The notes under the pieces are model-generated. The model was not told the origin of the DNA and ran no database searches. It was given only the letters and a program-made list of their open reading frames with translations. Below are positions 53,370 through 61,698 of a stretch of 64,000 nucleotides of DNA, piece after piece (the first letter of the stretch is position 1; every line of letters starts with the position of its first letter). A program made the position numbers and the translations under genes. This stretch comes from CAVUAT01 sp963739545 (lineage in GTDB: Bacteria > Actinomycetota > Thermoleophilia > Solirubrobacterales > 70-9). The stretch spans positions 496,001 through 560,000 of the forward strand of contig CAVUAT010000011.1 in assembly GCA_963739545.1 (NCBI GenBank), in the 5' to 3' direction.

Positions 53370-53823
53370 GGAGCTGCTGGGCGAAACGCCCGCCTTCGAG
53401 GGCATCGAATCGGCCCACCTCGAGCTGATCGCCGGCTGCGCTCACAACGAGACCTTCGAGCAAGGCGCCTACCTGATGCGCGAGGGAGACCCGGCGGATT
53501 GCTTCTACGTGATTCGCAGGGGAAGCGTGGCGATGGAGACCTTCATCCCCCGACGCGGCGGGCTGACGGTCGAGACGATCGAGGACGGCGACCTGCTCGG
53601 CTGGTCCTGGCTGGTGCCACCCTACCGGGCCCACCTCGACGTCCGGGCCCAGACGGAGGTCCACGCGATCTCCTTCGATGCCGCCTGCCTTCGCGGCAAG
53701 TGCGAGCAGGACCCGGCCCTCGGCTACGAGCTGATGAAGCGCTTCGTGCCGGTAATAGTCGAGCGCCTGCAGGCGACCCGATTTCGCCTTCTGGACGTGT
53801 ACGGGCGTGTCGAGGCCGGCTGA
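53356..53823 (+). CDS. Cyclic-nucleotide-binding domain protein within hydrogenase operon
   Basis: 155 residues made of one Crp/Fnr-type cNMP-binding beta-roll (FEQGAYLMREGDPADCFYVIRRGSVAM ... DLLGWSWLV ... AISFDAACL) plus helix C, without a DNA-binding HTH. The phosphate-binding cassette is atypical (GWSWLVPPYRAHLD in place of GExAxxxxxxR), so ligand may not be cAMP. Overlaps hyhB by 14 nt and hyhG by 17 nt, so it is made with the hydrogenase. Likely an allosteric subunit or sensor controlling hydrogenase activity; inference only. Confidence 0.85.
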   Translation: MRKIEELLGETPAFEGIESAHLELIAGCAHNETFEQGAYLMREGDPADCFYVIRRGSVAMETFIPRRGGLTVETIEDGDLLGWSWLVPPYRAHLDVRAQTEVHAISFDAACLRGKCEQDPALGYELMKRFVPVIVERLQATRFRLLDVYGRVEAG

Positions 53824-54703
53824 GGGGACCGCCCGCGCGGCGGCCGAGTCGGTGGGACAGCTACCCCCCCCAGAGGCTGCTCGCCCGGACCCGATGTTGC
53901 CCTTCGCCTACCGGGTGCTCGGCAAGCGCCAGGAGCTCGAAGACACCTGGACCCTGGAACTGGAGCCCGCAGGGGATGGCGTCGGGGAGTTTCGACCCGG
54001 CCAGTTCGCGATGCTCTACGCCTTCGGCTCAGGGGAGGTGGCGATCTCGGTCAGCGGCGGGATCGGGGCCCGAGGACGTCTGGTGCACACGGTCCGTGCG
54101 GTCGGCGCCGCCACCCGGGCCCTCTGCGCCTGCGAACCGGGCGACTCACTGGGGGTGCGCGGGCCGTTCGGCAGTGAGTGGCCGCTGGCCGAGGCCGAGG
54201 GAGGCGACGTGGTCGTGATCACGGGCGGGATCGGACTCGCCCCGCTGCGACCCGCGATCGAGCGGCTGATCGCGAAGCGCGACAGCTACGGCTCGATCCT
54301 GGTGCTCTACGGAGCGCGCTCGCCCGAGGAGATGCTCTACGAGCGGCAGCTAGGGAGCTGGCGCGAGGCGGGCATCGAGGTCGAGACGACCGTCGACAGC
54401 GCCCCGGCCGGCTGGAAGGGCCGGGTCGGGCTGGTGACCACGCTTATCCCTCCCGCGGGCTTCGAGGGCGAGCGGACCACCGCCCTCGTCTGCGGCCCGG
54501 AGGTGATGATGCGCTTCGTCGCCACCGCCCTCCGAGACCGCGGGGTGGCGCCGGAGCGAATCCACGTCTCGCTGGAGCGGAACATGAAATGTGCGATCGG
54601 CCACTGCGGCCACTGCCAGCTCGCCCACCAATTCGTCTGCAAGGACGGACCCGTCTTCCCCTACCGGCGGGTCGAGACACTGATGGGGGTGCGGGAGCTG
54701 TGA
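53807..54703 (+). CDS. hyhG: [NiFe]-hydrogenase gamma subunit (FAD/NAD(P)-binding, 2Fe-2S)
   Basis: 298 residues. Ferredoxin-reductase-like module: FAD-binding RPGQFAMLYAFG, NAD(P)-binding GGIGLAPLRPAI and VCGPEVMM, and a C-terminal 2Fe-2S motif with CAIGHCGHCQ and a further Cys in FVCKDGP. Same architecture as sulfhydrogenase gamma and dihydroorotate dehydrogenase electron-transfer subunit; links H2 to NAD(P)H. ATG 53807; 4-nt overlap with hyhS (GTGA). Confidence 0.92.
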   Translation: MSRPAEGTARAAAESVGQLPPPEAARPDPMLPFAYRVLGKRQELEDTWTLELEPAGDGVGEFRPGQFAMLYAFGSGEVAISVSGGIGARGRLVHTVRAVGAATRALCACEPGDSLGVRGPFGSEWPLAEAEGGDVVVITGGIGLAPLRPAIERLIAKRDSYGSILVLYGARSPEEMLYERQLGSWREAGIEVETTVDSAPAGWKGRVGLVTTLIPPAGFEGERTTALVCGPEVMMRFVATALRDRGVAPERIHVSLERNMKCAIGHCGHCQLAHQFVCKDGPVFPYRRVETLMGVREL

Positions 54704-55479
54704 GCTCCGGCACGACGACCCCCAAGCTCGCCGTCTGGAAGTTCGCATCCTGCGACGGCTGCCAACTCAGCCTGCTCGACTTCGAGCAGGAGCTGGTCGC
54801 GCTGCCCGGTCAGATCGACGTCGCCTACTTCCTCGAGGCGACGTCGGGCACAGCCGAAGGGCCCTACGACCTCTCGCTGGTCGAGGGCTCGATCACCACA
54901 CCCGAGGACGCCGAGCGGATCAAGGAGGTCCGCCGCCAGTCGCGCCGCCTGGTCACGATCGGCGCCTGCGCCACCTCGGGTGGGATCCAGGCGCTTCGGA
55001 ACTTCGCAGACGTTAAGGAGTTCATCTCGGTCGTCTACGCCGAGCCCGATTACATCTCAACGCTGGAGAACTCGACCGCGATCTCGGCCAACGTCAACGT
55101 CGACTTCGAGCTCCAGGGCTGCCCCGTCGACCGCCACCAGCTGCTCGAGGTGATCAGCGCCTTCCTCAACGAGCGCAAGCCCGCGGTCGCCAACCACAGC
55201 GTCTGCATCGAGTGCAAGCGGGCCGGCAACGTCTGCGTGATGGTCGCCCACGGCACCCCCTGCCTCGGCCCGGTCACCCACGCCGGCTGCGGCGCCCTCT
55301 GCCCGAGCTATGACCGCGGCTGCTACGGGTGCTTCGGGCCGATGGAGTCCCCCAACGCGCCCTCGCTGAGCGCCTGGCTGCAAGGCCTCGGCATGGACGA
55401 GGTGGACCTGGTCCGCGTTTATCGCACCTTCCACGCCACCCGCGAGCCGTTCAAGAGCGAGAGCCGGGCGCACGAGTGA
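54700..55479 (+). CDS. hyhS: [NiFe]-hydrogenase small subunit (group 3)
   Basis: 259 residues from GTG 54700. N-terminal proximal-cluster motif CDGCQLSLL (C18, C21), IGACATSGGI, LQGCPVDRHQLLE, and C-terminal Fe-S Cys (IECKRAGNVC ... GCGALCPSYDRGCYGC). No Tat signal, so cytosolic, as for group 3 enzymes. Transfers electrons from the active site to the beta/gamma subunits. Overlaps hyhG and hyhL by 4 nt each. Confidence 0.93.
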   Translation: MSSGTTTPKLAVWKFASCDGCQLSLLDFEQELVALPGQIDVAYFLEATSGTAEGPYDLSLVEGSITTPEDAERIKEVRRQSRRLVTIGACATSGGIQALRNFADVKEFISVVYAEPDYISTLENSTAISANVNVDFELQGCPVDRHQLLEVISAFLNERKPAVANHSVCIECKRAGNVCVMVAHGTPCLGPVTHAGCGALCPSYDRGCYGCFGPMESPNAPSLSAWLQGLGMDEVDLVRVYRTFHATREPFKSESRAHE

Positions 55480-56768
55480 GCGCCCGGACTCGGACGATCA
55501 AGACGAACGCTCTGGCGCGAGTCGAGGGGGAGGGCGCGATGTACGTCCGTATCCGCGATGGCGAGGTCGAGGATGTCCGCCTGGAGATCTACGAGCCGCC
55601 GCGCTTCTTTGAGGCGCTCCTGCGCGGCCGCGACTTCAGCGAGGCTCCCGACATCACCGCCCGCATCTGCGGCATCTGCCCGGTCGCCTACATGACCAGC
55701 GCCTTCAACGCGATCGAGGACGCGCTCGGAGTCGAAGTGGACGACGGGGTCAAGCGACTTCGCCGCCTCATGTACTGCGGCGAGTGGATCGAGAGCCACG
55801 CCCTGCACGTGTTCATGCTGCACGCGCCCGACTTCCTCGGCTTCGAGAGTGCCTGGGCGATGGCGCGTGAGCACCGCGAGGTGGTCGAGGGCGGGCTCCG
55901 GATCAAGGCGGCCGGCAACGACCTGCTCCGGGTGATCGGCGGCCGACCCATTCACCCGGTCAACGTCCGGGTCGGAGGCTTTTACAAGGCGCCGAGCAAG
56001 AAGGACTTGGATTCGCTGCTCGGGGGGCTTGAGGAGGCCCGCGAGCTGGCCCGCGAATCCGTGCGCTGGGTGTCAGCGCTCCCCTTCCCCGACTTCGACC
56101 AGGACTACGAGTTCGTCGCGCTGCGAGACCCGGATGAGTACGCGATCGAGGACGGTCGGCTGGTCTCCAGCAGCGGCCTCGAGATCGGGGCAAGCGAGTA
56201 CGAGGAGCACTTCACCGAGCAGCAGGTCGAGCACTCGTCCGCGCTGCATTCGCGGCTGCGCGGCGGCGGCACATACTTCCTCGGCCCGATGGCGCGCTAC
56301 TCGCTCAACTCCGAGCAGCTCTCACCGCTGGCCCGGGAGGCCGCCGAGGAGGCCGGCCTGGGCGCGAGCTGCCGCAACCCCTTCAGGAGCATCATCGTCC
56401 GGGCCGTCGAGATCCTCTACGCCTTCGACGAGGCGATCCGCCTGATCGAGGCCTACGAGCCCCCCGACCAGCCCGCCGTCGAGGTCGAGCCCAGAGCCGC
56501 GGCCGGCTGCGGTTGGAGCGAGGCTCCCCGCGGAATGCTCTGGCATCGCTACCGCCTGCACGACGACGGCTCGATCGCCGAGGCGCGGATCGTGCCGCCG
56601 ACCTCCCAGAACCAGGCCCGGGTGGAGGAAGACTTGCGCGCGTTCGTCGCGCCGCGCGTGGAGCTCTCGGACGAGCGGCTGAAGTGGGAGTGCGAGCAGG
56701 CGATCCGCAATTACGACCCCTGCATCTCCTGCTCGACCCACTTCCTCAACCTCCGGGTGGACCGCTGA
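55476..56768 (+). CDS. hyhL: [NiFe]-hydrogenase large (catalytic) subunit, group 3
   Basis: 430 residues from GTG 55476. Nickel-binding L1 motif RICGIC (C65, C68) and L2 motif DPCISCSTH (C416, C419, H422), with only about eight residues after the L2 motif available for proteolytic maturation (FLNLRVDR). L1 continues PVAYMTS rather than the usual His. FWSA-type conserved blocks such as HALHVFMLHAPDF and IGGRPIHPVNVRVGG are present. Cytosolic bidirectional H2/NAD(P)H enzyme (group 3b-like). The gene for its protease is 3 nt downstream; hyp genes are not in the window. Confidence 0.93.
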   Translation: MSARTRTIKTNALARVEGEGAMYVRIRDGEVEDVRLEIYEPPRFFEALLRGRDFSEAPDITARICGICPVAYMTSAFNAIEDALGVEVDDGVKRLRRLMYCGEWIESHALHVFMLHAPDFLGFESAWAMAREHREVVEGGLRIKAAGNDLLRVIGGRPIHPVNVRVGGFYKAPSKKDLDSLLGGLEEARELARESVRWVSALPFPDFDQDYEFVALRDPDEYAIEDGRLVSSSGLEIGASEYEEHFTEQQVEHSSALHSRLRGGGTYFLGPMARYSLNSEQLSPLAREAAEEAGLGASCRNPFRSIIVRAVEILYAFDEAIRLIEAYEPPDQPAVEVEPRAAAGCGWSEAPRGMLWHRYRLHDDGSIAEARIVPPTSQNQARVEEDLRAFVAPRVELSDERLKWECEQAIRNYDPCISCSTHFLNLRVDR

Positions 56769-56771
56769 CCG

Positions 56772-57467
56772 GTGCCCCACTTCCTGCACCAAACCAACCG
56801 TAACCTCAGCCCGGAGTTTCTCCACGAAGAGAGGCTCTTCCTCGAGCGCGAGCGCGCCGCGCTGCATGTGATGGAGCGCCACCGGGATCATCTGGTGCAT
56901 GAGATCGAGAAGGCGAGGTCGCTGGCGGAGCAGGCACACATCCCGATCGACCGGTCGGTCGAGGTGGCGGAGCGCAAGTTGCTGGCGCTGATCGGTATCG
57001 GCAACCAGTTCCGCCGCGACGACGGTGCCGGGCTGGAGGTCGCGCGCCGCCTCCGCCTGGCACAGCCCCCCGGGGTCAAGGTGCTCGAGCAGGAGGGTGA
57101 GCCGGCCTCGCTGCTCGAGGCCTGGAGCAGCGCGGACGAGGTGCTGGTGGTGGACGGCGTCTCCTCCGGCTCCCCGCCGGGGACCCTGCACCGCTTCGAG
57201 GTGGGCGATCAGCCGCTCCCCGCAGAGCTCTTTCGCCCCTCCACCCATGCCTTGGGCCTCGCCGAGGCCGTGGAGCTGGCACGCGAGCTCGACCGTCTGC
57301 CCGGCAGGCTCGCCGTCTACGGGATCGAGGGCGAGAGCTTCGAAACCGGAGAGGGCCTGACGCCGCTCGTGCAAGCGGCGGTCGAGCAACTCGTCGCCGA
57401 GCTGTTTGAGGAGCTCGGTGGCCGGGATCTACACAACCAGGGCGAGTCGCCGCCGGACGCCATCTGA
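56772..57467 (+). CDS. Hydrogenase maturation protease with N-terminal helical extension
   Basis: 231 residues from GTG 56772. Residues 70-231 form the HycI/HyaD-type endopeptidase that trims the large subunit: LLALIGIGNQFRRDDGAGLEV (metal Asp), LVVDGVSSG (second Asp) and STHALGL (metal His). The first ~70 residues are an extra, strongly helical region (HEERLFLERERAALHVMER ... ARSLAEQAH) not usual for the family. It may be a fused small protein or a docking helix. Ends the hydrogenase operon, 15 nt before the converging DUF2090 gene. Confidence 0.88.
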   Translation: MPHFLHQTNRNLSPEFLHEERLFLERERAALHVMERHRDHLVHEIEKARSLAEQAHIPIDRSVEVAERKLLALIGIGNQFRRDDGAGLEVARRLRLAQPPGVKVLEQEGEPASLLEAWSSADEVLVVDGVSSGSPPGTLHRFEVGDQPLPAELFRPSTHALGLAEAVELARELDRLPGRLAVYGIEGESFETGEGLTPLVQAAVEQLVAELFEELGGRDLHNQGESPPDAI

Positions 57468-57481
57468 GGATGCACGAGGAG

Positions 57482-58405
57482 CTAGCCGGTCGCCGCCTCG
57501 GCGGAGGTGTAGACCTCGATGAAGCGTTGGTAGTTGTCGGCCACCTTGGTGGCAGCTGCCTCCCGCGAGAGGCTGGCGTCGATGAAGCCCGCGAGCGGGT
57601 CCCCCCAGATCGATCGCCCGATCGCAAAGCCCACATAAGCGTCGACGGGAGCCGCCTGGCGCAGCCAATGGTCGACCTTGTCGTCGTCGGCCCCTCGCCC
57701 GAGGACGACGCAGACGACGCCGTCACGACCGCCGGCGCGGCACTGGGCCGCGAGCAGCTCGCAATCGGCGCGAGCTTCCACGCCCTCGATCTTCCAGATG
57801 TCGGCTTCCACGCCGGCCTCCTGCAGCGCGGCGATCGCGCGGCGCATCAGCTCGGGACGCAGCTCGGCGTCATAGCGGTCTGAATCGCCGTCCACCGAGG
57901 CGAGCTGCGCCTCCTCGGCGGGCACCAGCAGCTCGAAGAGAAACCTGCGATCGCGCTCGTGCAGCCACTCCGACAGGCGCCGGAGCCGCTCGGCCTGGCG
58001 CTGATTCATCTCGGCGTCGCCGTCGGGGTTGTAGCGGACGAGCACCTTGGAGAAGTCGGGGTCGCAGCGCTCGATGTGGGCGCCGAAATCGTCGCCGTAC
58101 TCGAAGTCGAACTCGTGCTGACCGCTCTTCTCAACCGGCATGGCGAGCTTGATGCCCCTGGCCTTGGCCTGCTCGGGAACGTGCGCGGGGCCCCCGAACT
58201 GCTCGTCGACGAGTGCGCCGGTCGCCGAGGGGTCGGCGCCGCGCTCGAGGGCCGCCTCGATGCCCTCGAAGATCAGGTGCTTGCCGTCGGTGAGGCGCTG
58301 CATCTCCTCGGGTGTGGGATCGCCTTCGATCCCGAACCTCTTGATGAACGACCCGCGGTGGTCAAAAGCGAGGATGTAGAGCTTGCCGTCGTAGCCGATG
58401 TCCAT
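57482..58405 (-). CDS. DUF2090 / IolC-C-terminal-like aldolase-fold protein
   Basis: 307 residues. Start YILAFDHRGSFIKRFG is the hallmark of the DUF2090 domain, found fused to the 5-dehydro-2-deoxygluconokinase IolC in proteobacteria and stand-alone here. Blocks EGIEAALERGADPSATGALVDEQFGG, MPVEKSGQHEFDFEYG, LFELLVPAE, WKIEGVEA and GFAIGRSIWGDPL fit a TIM-barrel aldolase. Probably a sugar-phosphate aldolase; no inositol genes are near. ATG 58405. Confidence 0.85.
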   Translation of the reverse strand: MDIGYDGKLYILAFDHRGSFIKRFGIEGDPTPEEMQRLTDGKHLIFEGIEAALERGADPSATGALVDEQFGGPAHVPEQAKARGIKLAMPVEKSGQHEFDFEYGDDFGAHIERCDPDFSKVLVRYNPDGDAEMNQRQAERLRRLSEWLHERDRRFLFELLVPAEEAQLASVDGDSDRYDAELRPELMRRAIAALQEAGVEADIWKIEGVEARADCELLAAQCRAGGRDGVVCVVLGRGADDDKVDHWLRQAAPVDAYVGFAIGRSIWGDPLAGFIDASLSREAAATKVADNYQRFIEVYTSAEAATG

Positions 58406-58485
58406 GAATTCACGAGCTCCTGGGAGTTGGGGCGTTGAGTCTATTTGGCCTCGCTCGCCGGGCTCAACGCTCGATGGGCGAATGG

Positions 58486-58755
58486 CTAGACCGCGAGGTG
58501 GGCGAGCTCCCGCAGCTTCGCGAGCGACTCATCGAGACCGTCCAAGACCACGTCGAGGTCGGTGACGGCGTCGCGGTCGGCGTTGAAGGTAAAAAAAAGC
58601 TCGCCGTCGTAGCTCAGCACCGCGAGGGCGATCGAGTGCTCGGCGGCCAGCGGCACGATCGGCCAGACGGCGCGAATCCGTGATCCGAGTGCGTACAGCG
58701 GCTGCTGGGGGCCGGGCACGTTTGTGATCGTCAGGTTGAACAGCCGCGTGGCACC
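58486..58755 (-). pseudogene. C-terminal fragment of wax-ester synthase/DGAT (WSD1-type)
   Basis: The frame ending at TAG 58486-58488 carries only the DUF1298 end of a WS/DGAT acyltransferase: RLFNLTITNVPGPQQPLYA, LGSRIRAVWPIVPL, LAVLSYDGELFFTFNADRD and a DLDVVLDGLDESL tail. The catalytic HHxxxDG domain (about 350 residues) is missing; upstream sequence is unrelated and leads into the Usp promoter region. A truncated remnant in a block of stress genes; triacylglycerol synthases of this type are members of mycobacterial dormancy regulons. Confidence 0.7.
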
Positions 58756-58865
58756 TGGAAGATCTGGCTCTCCTTGTCGCGCCGCGCTTCCTTGCAGTTT
58801 CACTGTACTCGGCACGGCGCGAGCAGACCGGCCACCGAGTACGAGTAGGCTCCGGCGAAGCCAGG

Positions 58866-59774
58866 ATGCCACGGAGAAAGATCGTCATCGGGTACAACGA
58901 CTCTCCCCAGGGGATGGATGCCCTCGCGCTCGGCCGGGCACTCGGCGAGCCGCTCGACGCAGTAGCCGAGATCGCGGTGGTGGCCCACTATCCGCCGCAC
59001 GCCCCGGACAGCGAGCGGGACAGCAGCTTCGCAGAGTTCTGGGAGCCGCTGTTCGCGAGCGCTCGCGGCCGGCTCGGGGACCTGACCGTGAAAGAGCGGC
59101 CGATCCTGGGCGATTCCCCCGGGCGCGCTCTACATGAGCTTGCAGACGAGATCCACGCTACGGTGACCGTGATCGGATCCGCGCACCACGGCCCCGTCGG
59201 CAAGGTCATCCTCGGCGGCGTCGGGGACTCGATGCTCTCGGGCGCCCCTTGCGCGATCGCCGTCGCCCCCCTCGGCTTCGCTGAAGGCGAGCAGAAGCTC
59301 GGCCGCATCGGGGTGGCCGTCGACGGATCCTGGCAGGCGTGGCGCGCACTTCAGGGAGCCGCCGTTCTTGCCGAGGCGGCGAAGACCCCGATCCGGGTGC
59401 TGACGGTCGAGGAGCCGCACCACTACGCCCTCGGCGGGGCGCTCTCGCCCCTCAGCCCCGAGCAGTACGAGCAATACAAGGAGAAGGAGTCCGAGAGCAT
59501 CCTCGACGAGGCGTTCGAGAAGGTTCCGCCCGCTGTGTCCGCCGAGCGCAGCTTGCTGCACGGCCCGGCCGCGGAAGCGCTTGCCGAGGAGGCCAAGGAC
59601 CTGGACCTGCTGATCCTCGGCTCCCGGGGTTACGGCCCCGTCAAAGGCGCCTTGCTCGGCAGCGTCTCGGCGAAGCTGATGAGATCCGCGCCGTGCGCCT
59701 TGCTGGTCTTTCCTCGCGGGTCCGGCAGTGACCCCTTGGGCGCCCGCATCGCGGCAGCCCATGCCGCAAGCTGA
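58866..59774 (+). CDS. Tandem universal stress protein (two UspA domains)
   Basis: 302 residues with two UspA units, each with an ATP-binding signature: first half KIVIGYNDSPQGMDAL ... VIGSAHHGPVGKVILGGVGDSML, second half RIGVAVDGSWQAWRAL ... ILGSRGYGPVKGALLGSVSAKLM. The G-2x-G-9x-G(S/T) loops are intact in the second unit, so nucleotide binding is likely. Same architecture as DosR-regulated Usp of mycobacteria. ATG 58866; overlaps treT by 14 nt. Confidence 0.92.
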   Translation: MPRRKIVIGYNDSPQGMDALALGRALGEPLDAVAEIAVVAHYPPHAPDSERDSSFAEFWEPLFASARGRLGDLTVKERPILGDSPGRALHELADEIHATVTVIGSAHHGPVGKVILGGVGDSMLSGAPCAIAVAPLGFAEGEQKLGRIGVAVDGSWQAWRALQGAAVLAEAAKTPIRVLTVEEPHHYALGGALSPLSPEQYEQYKEKESESILDEAFEKVPPAVSAERSLLHGPAAEALAEEAKDLDLLILGSRGYGPVKGALLGSVSAKLMRSAPCALLVFPRGSGSDPLGARIAAAHAAS

Positions 59775-61212
59775 TCGGGTGGCCGCGCTGACGCAGATCC
59801 CGGTCGCGCGCGCCTCGCCGGAACGGTTCAGGGCTCTGCTGGGAGACGACTATTCAGAAGTCGAGGAGGCGATCGCTGCGGCGGGGCCTCTGCTCGCCGG
59901 GCGCGTCATCTGGCACGTGAACTCAACCGCACGCGGAGGAGGAGTGGCCGAGATGCTCCAATCGCTGCTCGCGTACGCGCGCGGCGCCGGCGTCGACGTG
60001 CGCTGGCTGACGATCGGCGGAAACGAGGAGTTCTTCCGGGTCACGAAGCGGATTCACAACCACCTGCACGGCTCCCCCGGGGACGACGGCTCGCTCGGCG
60101 AGCCCGAGCGCCGGATCTACGAGGAAGCCCTGATGGAGAGCGCCGCTGATCTCACTGGCCTCGTCCGAAAAGGGGACGTGATCTACCTCCACGACCCCCA
60201 GACCGCAGGCCTTGCCCCCCACATCAAGGCCGCAGAGATCAGCGTCGTCTGGCGGTGCCACGTGGGGCTCGATCATCCGAACGAGCTGGCTCGAAACGCG
60301 TGGTCCTTCCTGCTCCCGTACGTCAGGGAGGCGGACGCGTACGTCTTCTCAAGGAGGGCCTTCGCCTGGGAGGGCCTCGACGAGGAGAAGCAGTGGCTGG
60401 TCGCGCCCTCAATCGACGCCTTCTCACCGAAAAACCAGGACCTCGACGCGGACGCGGTCCGGGCGATCGTCGCACGCACGGGACTCACCGAGGACGGGGG
60501 CCATGCCCCCATGTTCACCCGCCAGGACGGCAGCCTGGCCCGGGTGGACCGCGCTGCAGAGCTCGACCAGGCGGGACCCATCCCGGGCGACAGCCCCCTG
60601 ATCGTCCAGGTCTCACGGTGGGACCGGCTCAAGGACCCGATCGGTGTGCTGCGCAGCTTCGCCGAGCACTGCCGCCACCCCAAGGCGCATCTCCTCCTCG
60701 CGGGTCCTTCTGTCGCCGAGGTCGCCGACGATCCCGAGGGCGCCGACGTCCTTGCCGACGTTCGGGGTGAGCGGGACCGCATGCCGACCGATGTCAGGGC
60801 GCGAGTTCACCTCGCCTGCCTGCCGATGGATGACATCGAGGAGAACGCGGCTATGGTCAACGCGCTCCAGCGGCGGGCCGACGTCGTCCTGCAAAAGAGC
60901 CTCGCCGAGGGATTCGGGCTGACCGTGGCGGAGGCGATGTGGAAGGCGCGACCGGTGGTGGCCTCACGGATCGGCGGCATCCAGGATCAAATCGTCGACG
61001 GCGAATCGGGGCTGCTGGTGGACGACCCGACCGATCTCGCCGGCGCCGCCGAGGCGATCGACTCGCTCCTGGGCAATCCAGAGCGCGCCGCCGCGATCGG
61101 CTCCGCCGCCCGCGAGCGGGTGCGCGAGTCGTTCCTGGGCACTCGCCACCTGGTCCAGTACTTCCGACTGATCGAGAAGATGCTTCACGCGGAGAACGCC
61201 GGGGGCGGCTAG
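59761..61212 (+). CDS. treT: GT4 trehalose glycosyl-transferring synthase (TreT-like)
   Basis: 483 residues. TreT makes trehalose from NDP-glucose and glucose. Typical blocks: VIWHVNSTARGGGVAEML at the N-terminus, WRCHVGLDHPNE, SRRAFAWEG, SRWDRLKDPIGVLRSF (GT-B C-domain) and LQKSLAEGFGLTVAEAMWKARPVVAS with the GT4 EX7E motif. ATG 59761 is within the end of the Usp gene. Trehalose is a compatible solute and carbon store; the Usp neighbours put it in the stress programme. A sucrose-type or other GT4 substrate is not excluded. Confidence 0.85.
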   Translation: MPQADRVAALTQIPVARASPERFRALLGDDYSEVEEAIAAAGPLLAGRVIWHVNSTARGGGVAEMLQSLLAYARGAGVDVRWLTIGGNEEFFRVTKRIHNHLHGSPGDDGSLGEPERRIYEEALMESAADLTGLVRKGDVIYLHDPQTAGLAPHIKAAEISVVWRCHVGLDHPNELARNAWSFLLPYVREADAYVFSRRAFAWEGLDEEKQWLVAPSIDAFSPKNQDLDADAVRAIVARTGLTEDGGHAPMFTRQDGSLARVDRAAELDQAGPIPGDSPLIVQVSRWDRLKDPIGVLRSFAEHCRHPKAHLLLAGPSVAEVADDPEGADVLADVRGERDRMPTDVRARVHLACLPMDDIEENAAMVNALQRRADVVLQKSLAEGFGLTVAEAMWKARPVVASRIGGIQDQIVDGESGLLVDDPTDLAGAAEAIDSLLGNPERAAAIGSAARERVRESFLGTRHLVQYFRLIEKMLHAENAGGG

Positions 61213-61218
61213 ATTCCC

Positions 61219-61649
61219 ATGCCATCTACGAGAACATCGTCATCGCCTATGACGGAAGCGAGGGCGCCAAGGCGGCGCTCGCCCGCGCCGCTGATGTGGC
61301 CGAGCACGACGGCTCTTCGCTGACGCTGGTCGAGGCCGTCTCAGGCAAGGTCCCCTCCCCTGCGCCTGGTGGCCCACCGCTGGCAATGCCAGAGAAGCGC
61401 GCGATGGTCCGTGAGGACCTGCGCCATGCAATCGACCACGTCGACCCAGAGTTGCTGGCGAGCGGGTGGGTGATCGGCGGTCCGCCGGGCAAGGGAATCC
61501 TCACGGTCGCCGACGACATCGGCGCGGATCTGATCGTGACCGGGTCGCGCAGCCGGGGGCCGATCACGCGAACGATCCTAGGCAGCATCTCGACGGAGAT
61601 CCTCCACGGGGCCCGCTGCGACGTGCTGGTCGTACACCCCCCCGGGTAG
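61219..61649 (+). CDS. Universal stress protein, start region out of frame
   Basis: Single UspA domain (about 142 residues): IYENIVIAYDGSEGAKAAL ... IVTGSRSRGPITRTILGSISTEIL, with an intact ATP-binding loop. The natural start ATG 61219-61221 (MP-) is one base out of frame with the rest, and no other in-frame ATG, GTG or TTG lies nearby except far inside treT; reading ATGCC plus one base plus ATCTACGAG gives the expected start MPIYENIV. Likely a one-base sequence error. It follows treT by 6 nt. Confidence 0.8.
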
Positions 61650-61698
61650 CCGTCACCAGATGAGCGTGCTCGCCCCGGCGCGCGCCTTGGGGTGATGC

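Noticed and set aside
60939..61649. 236-codon frame as a long Usp protein
   Set aside because: Its first 90 codons are treT read out of frame; the Usp domain begins near 61219 with a probable one-base error at its start.
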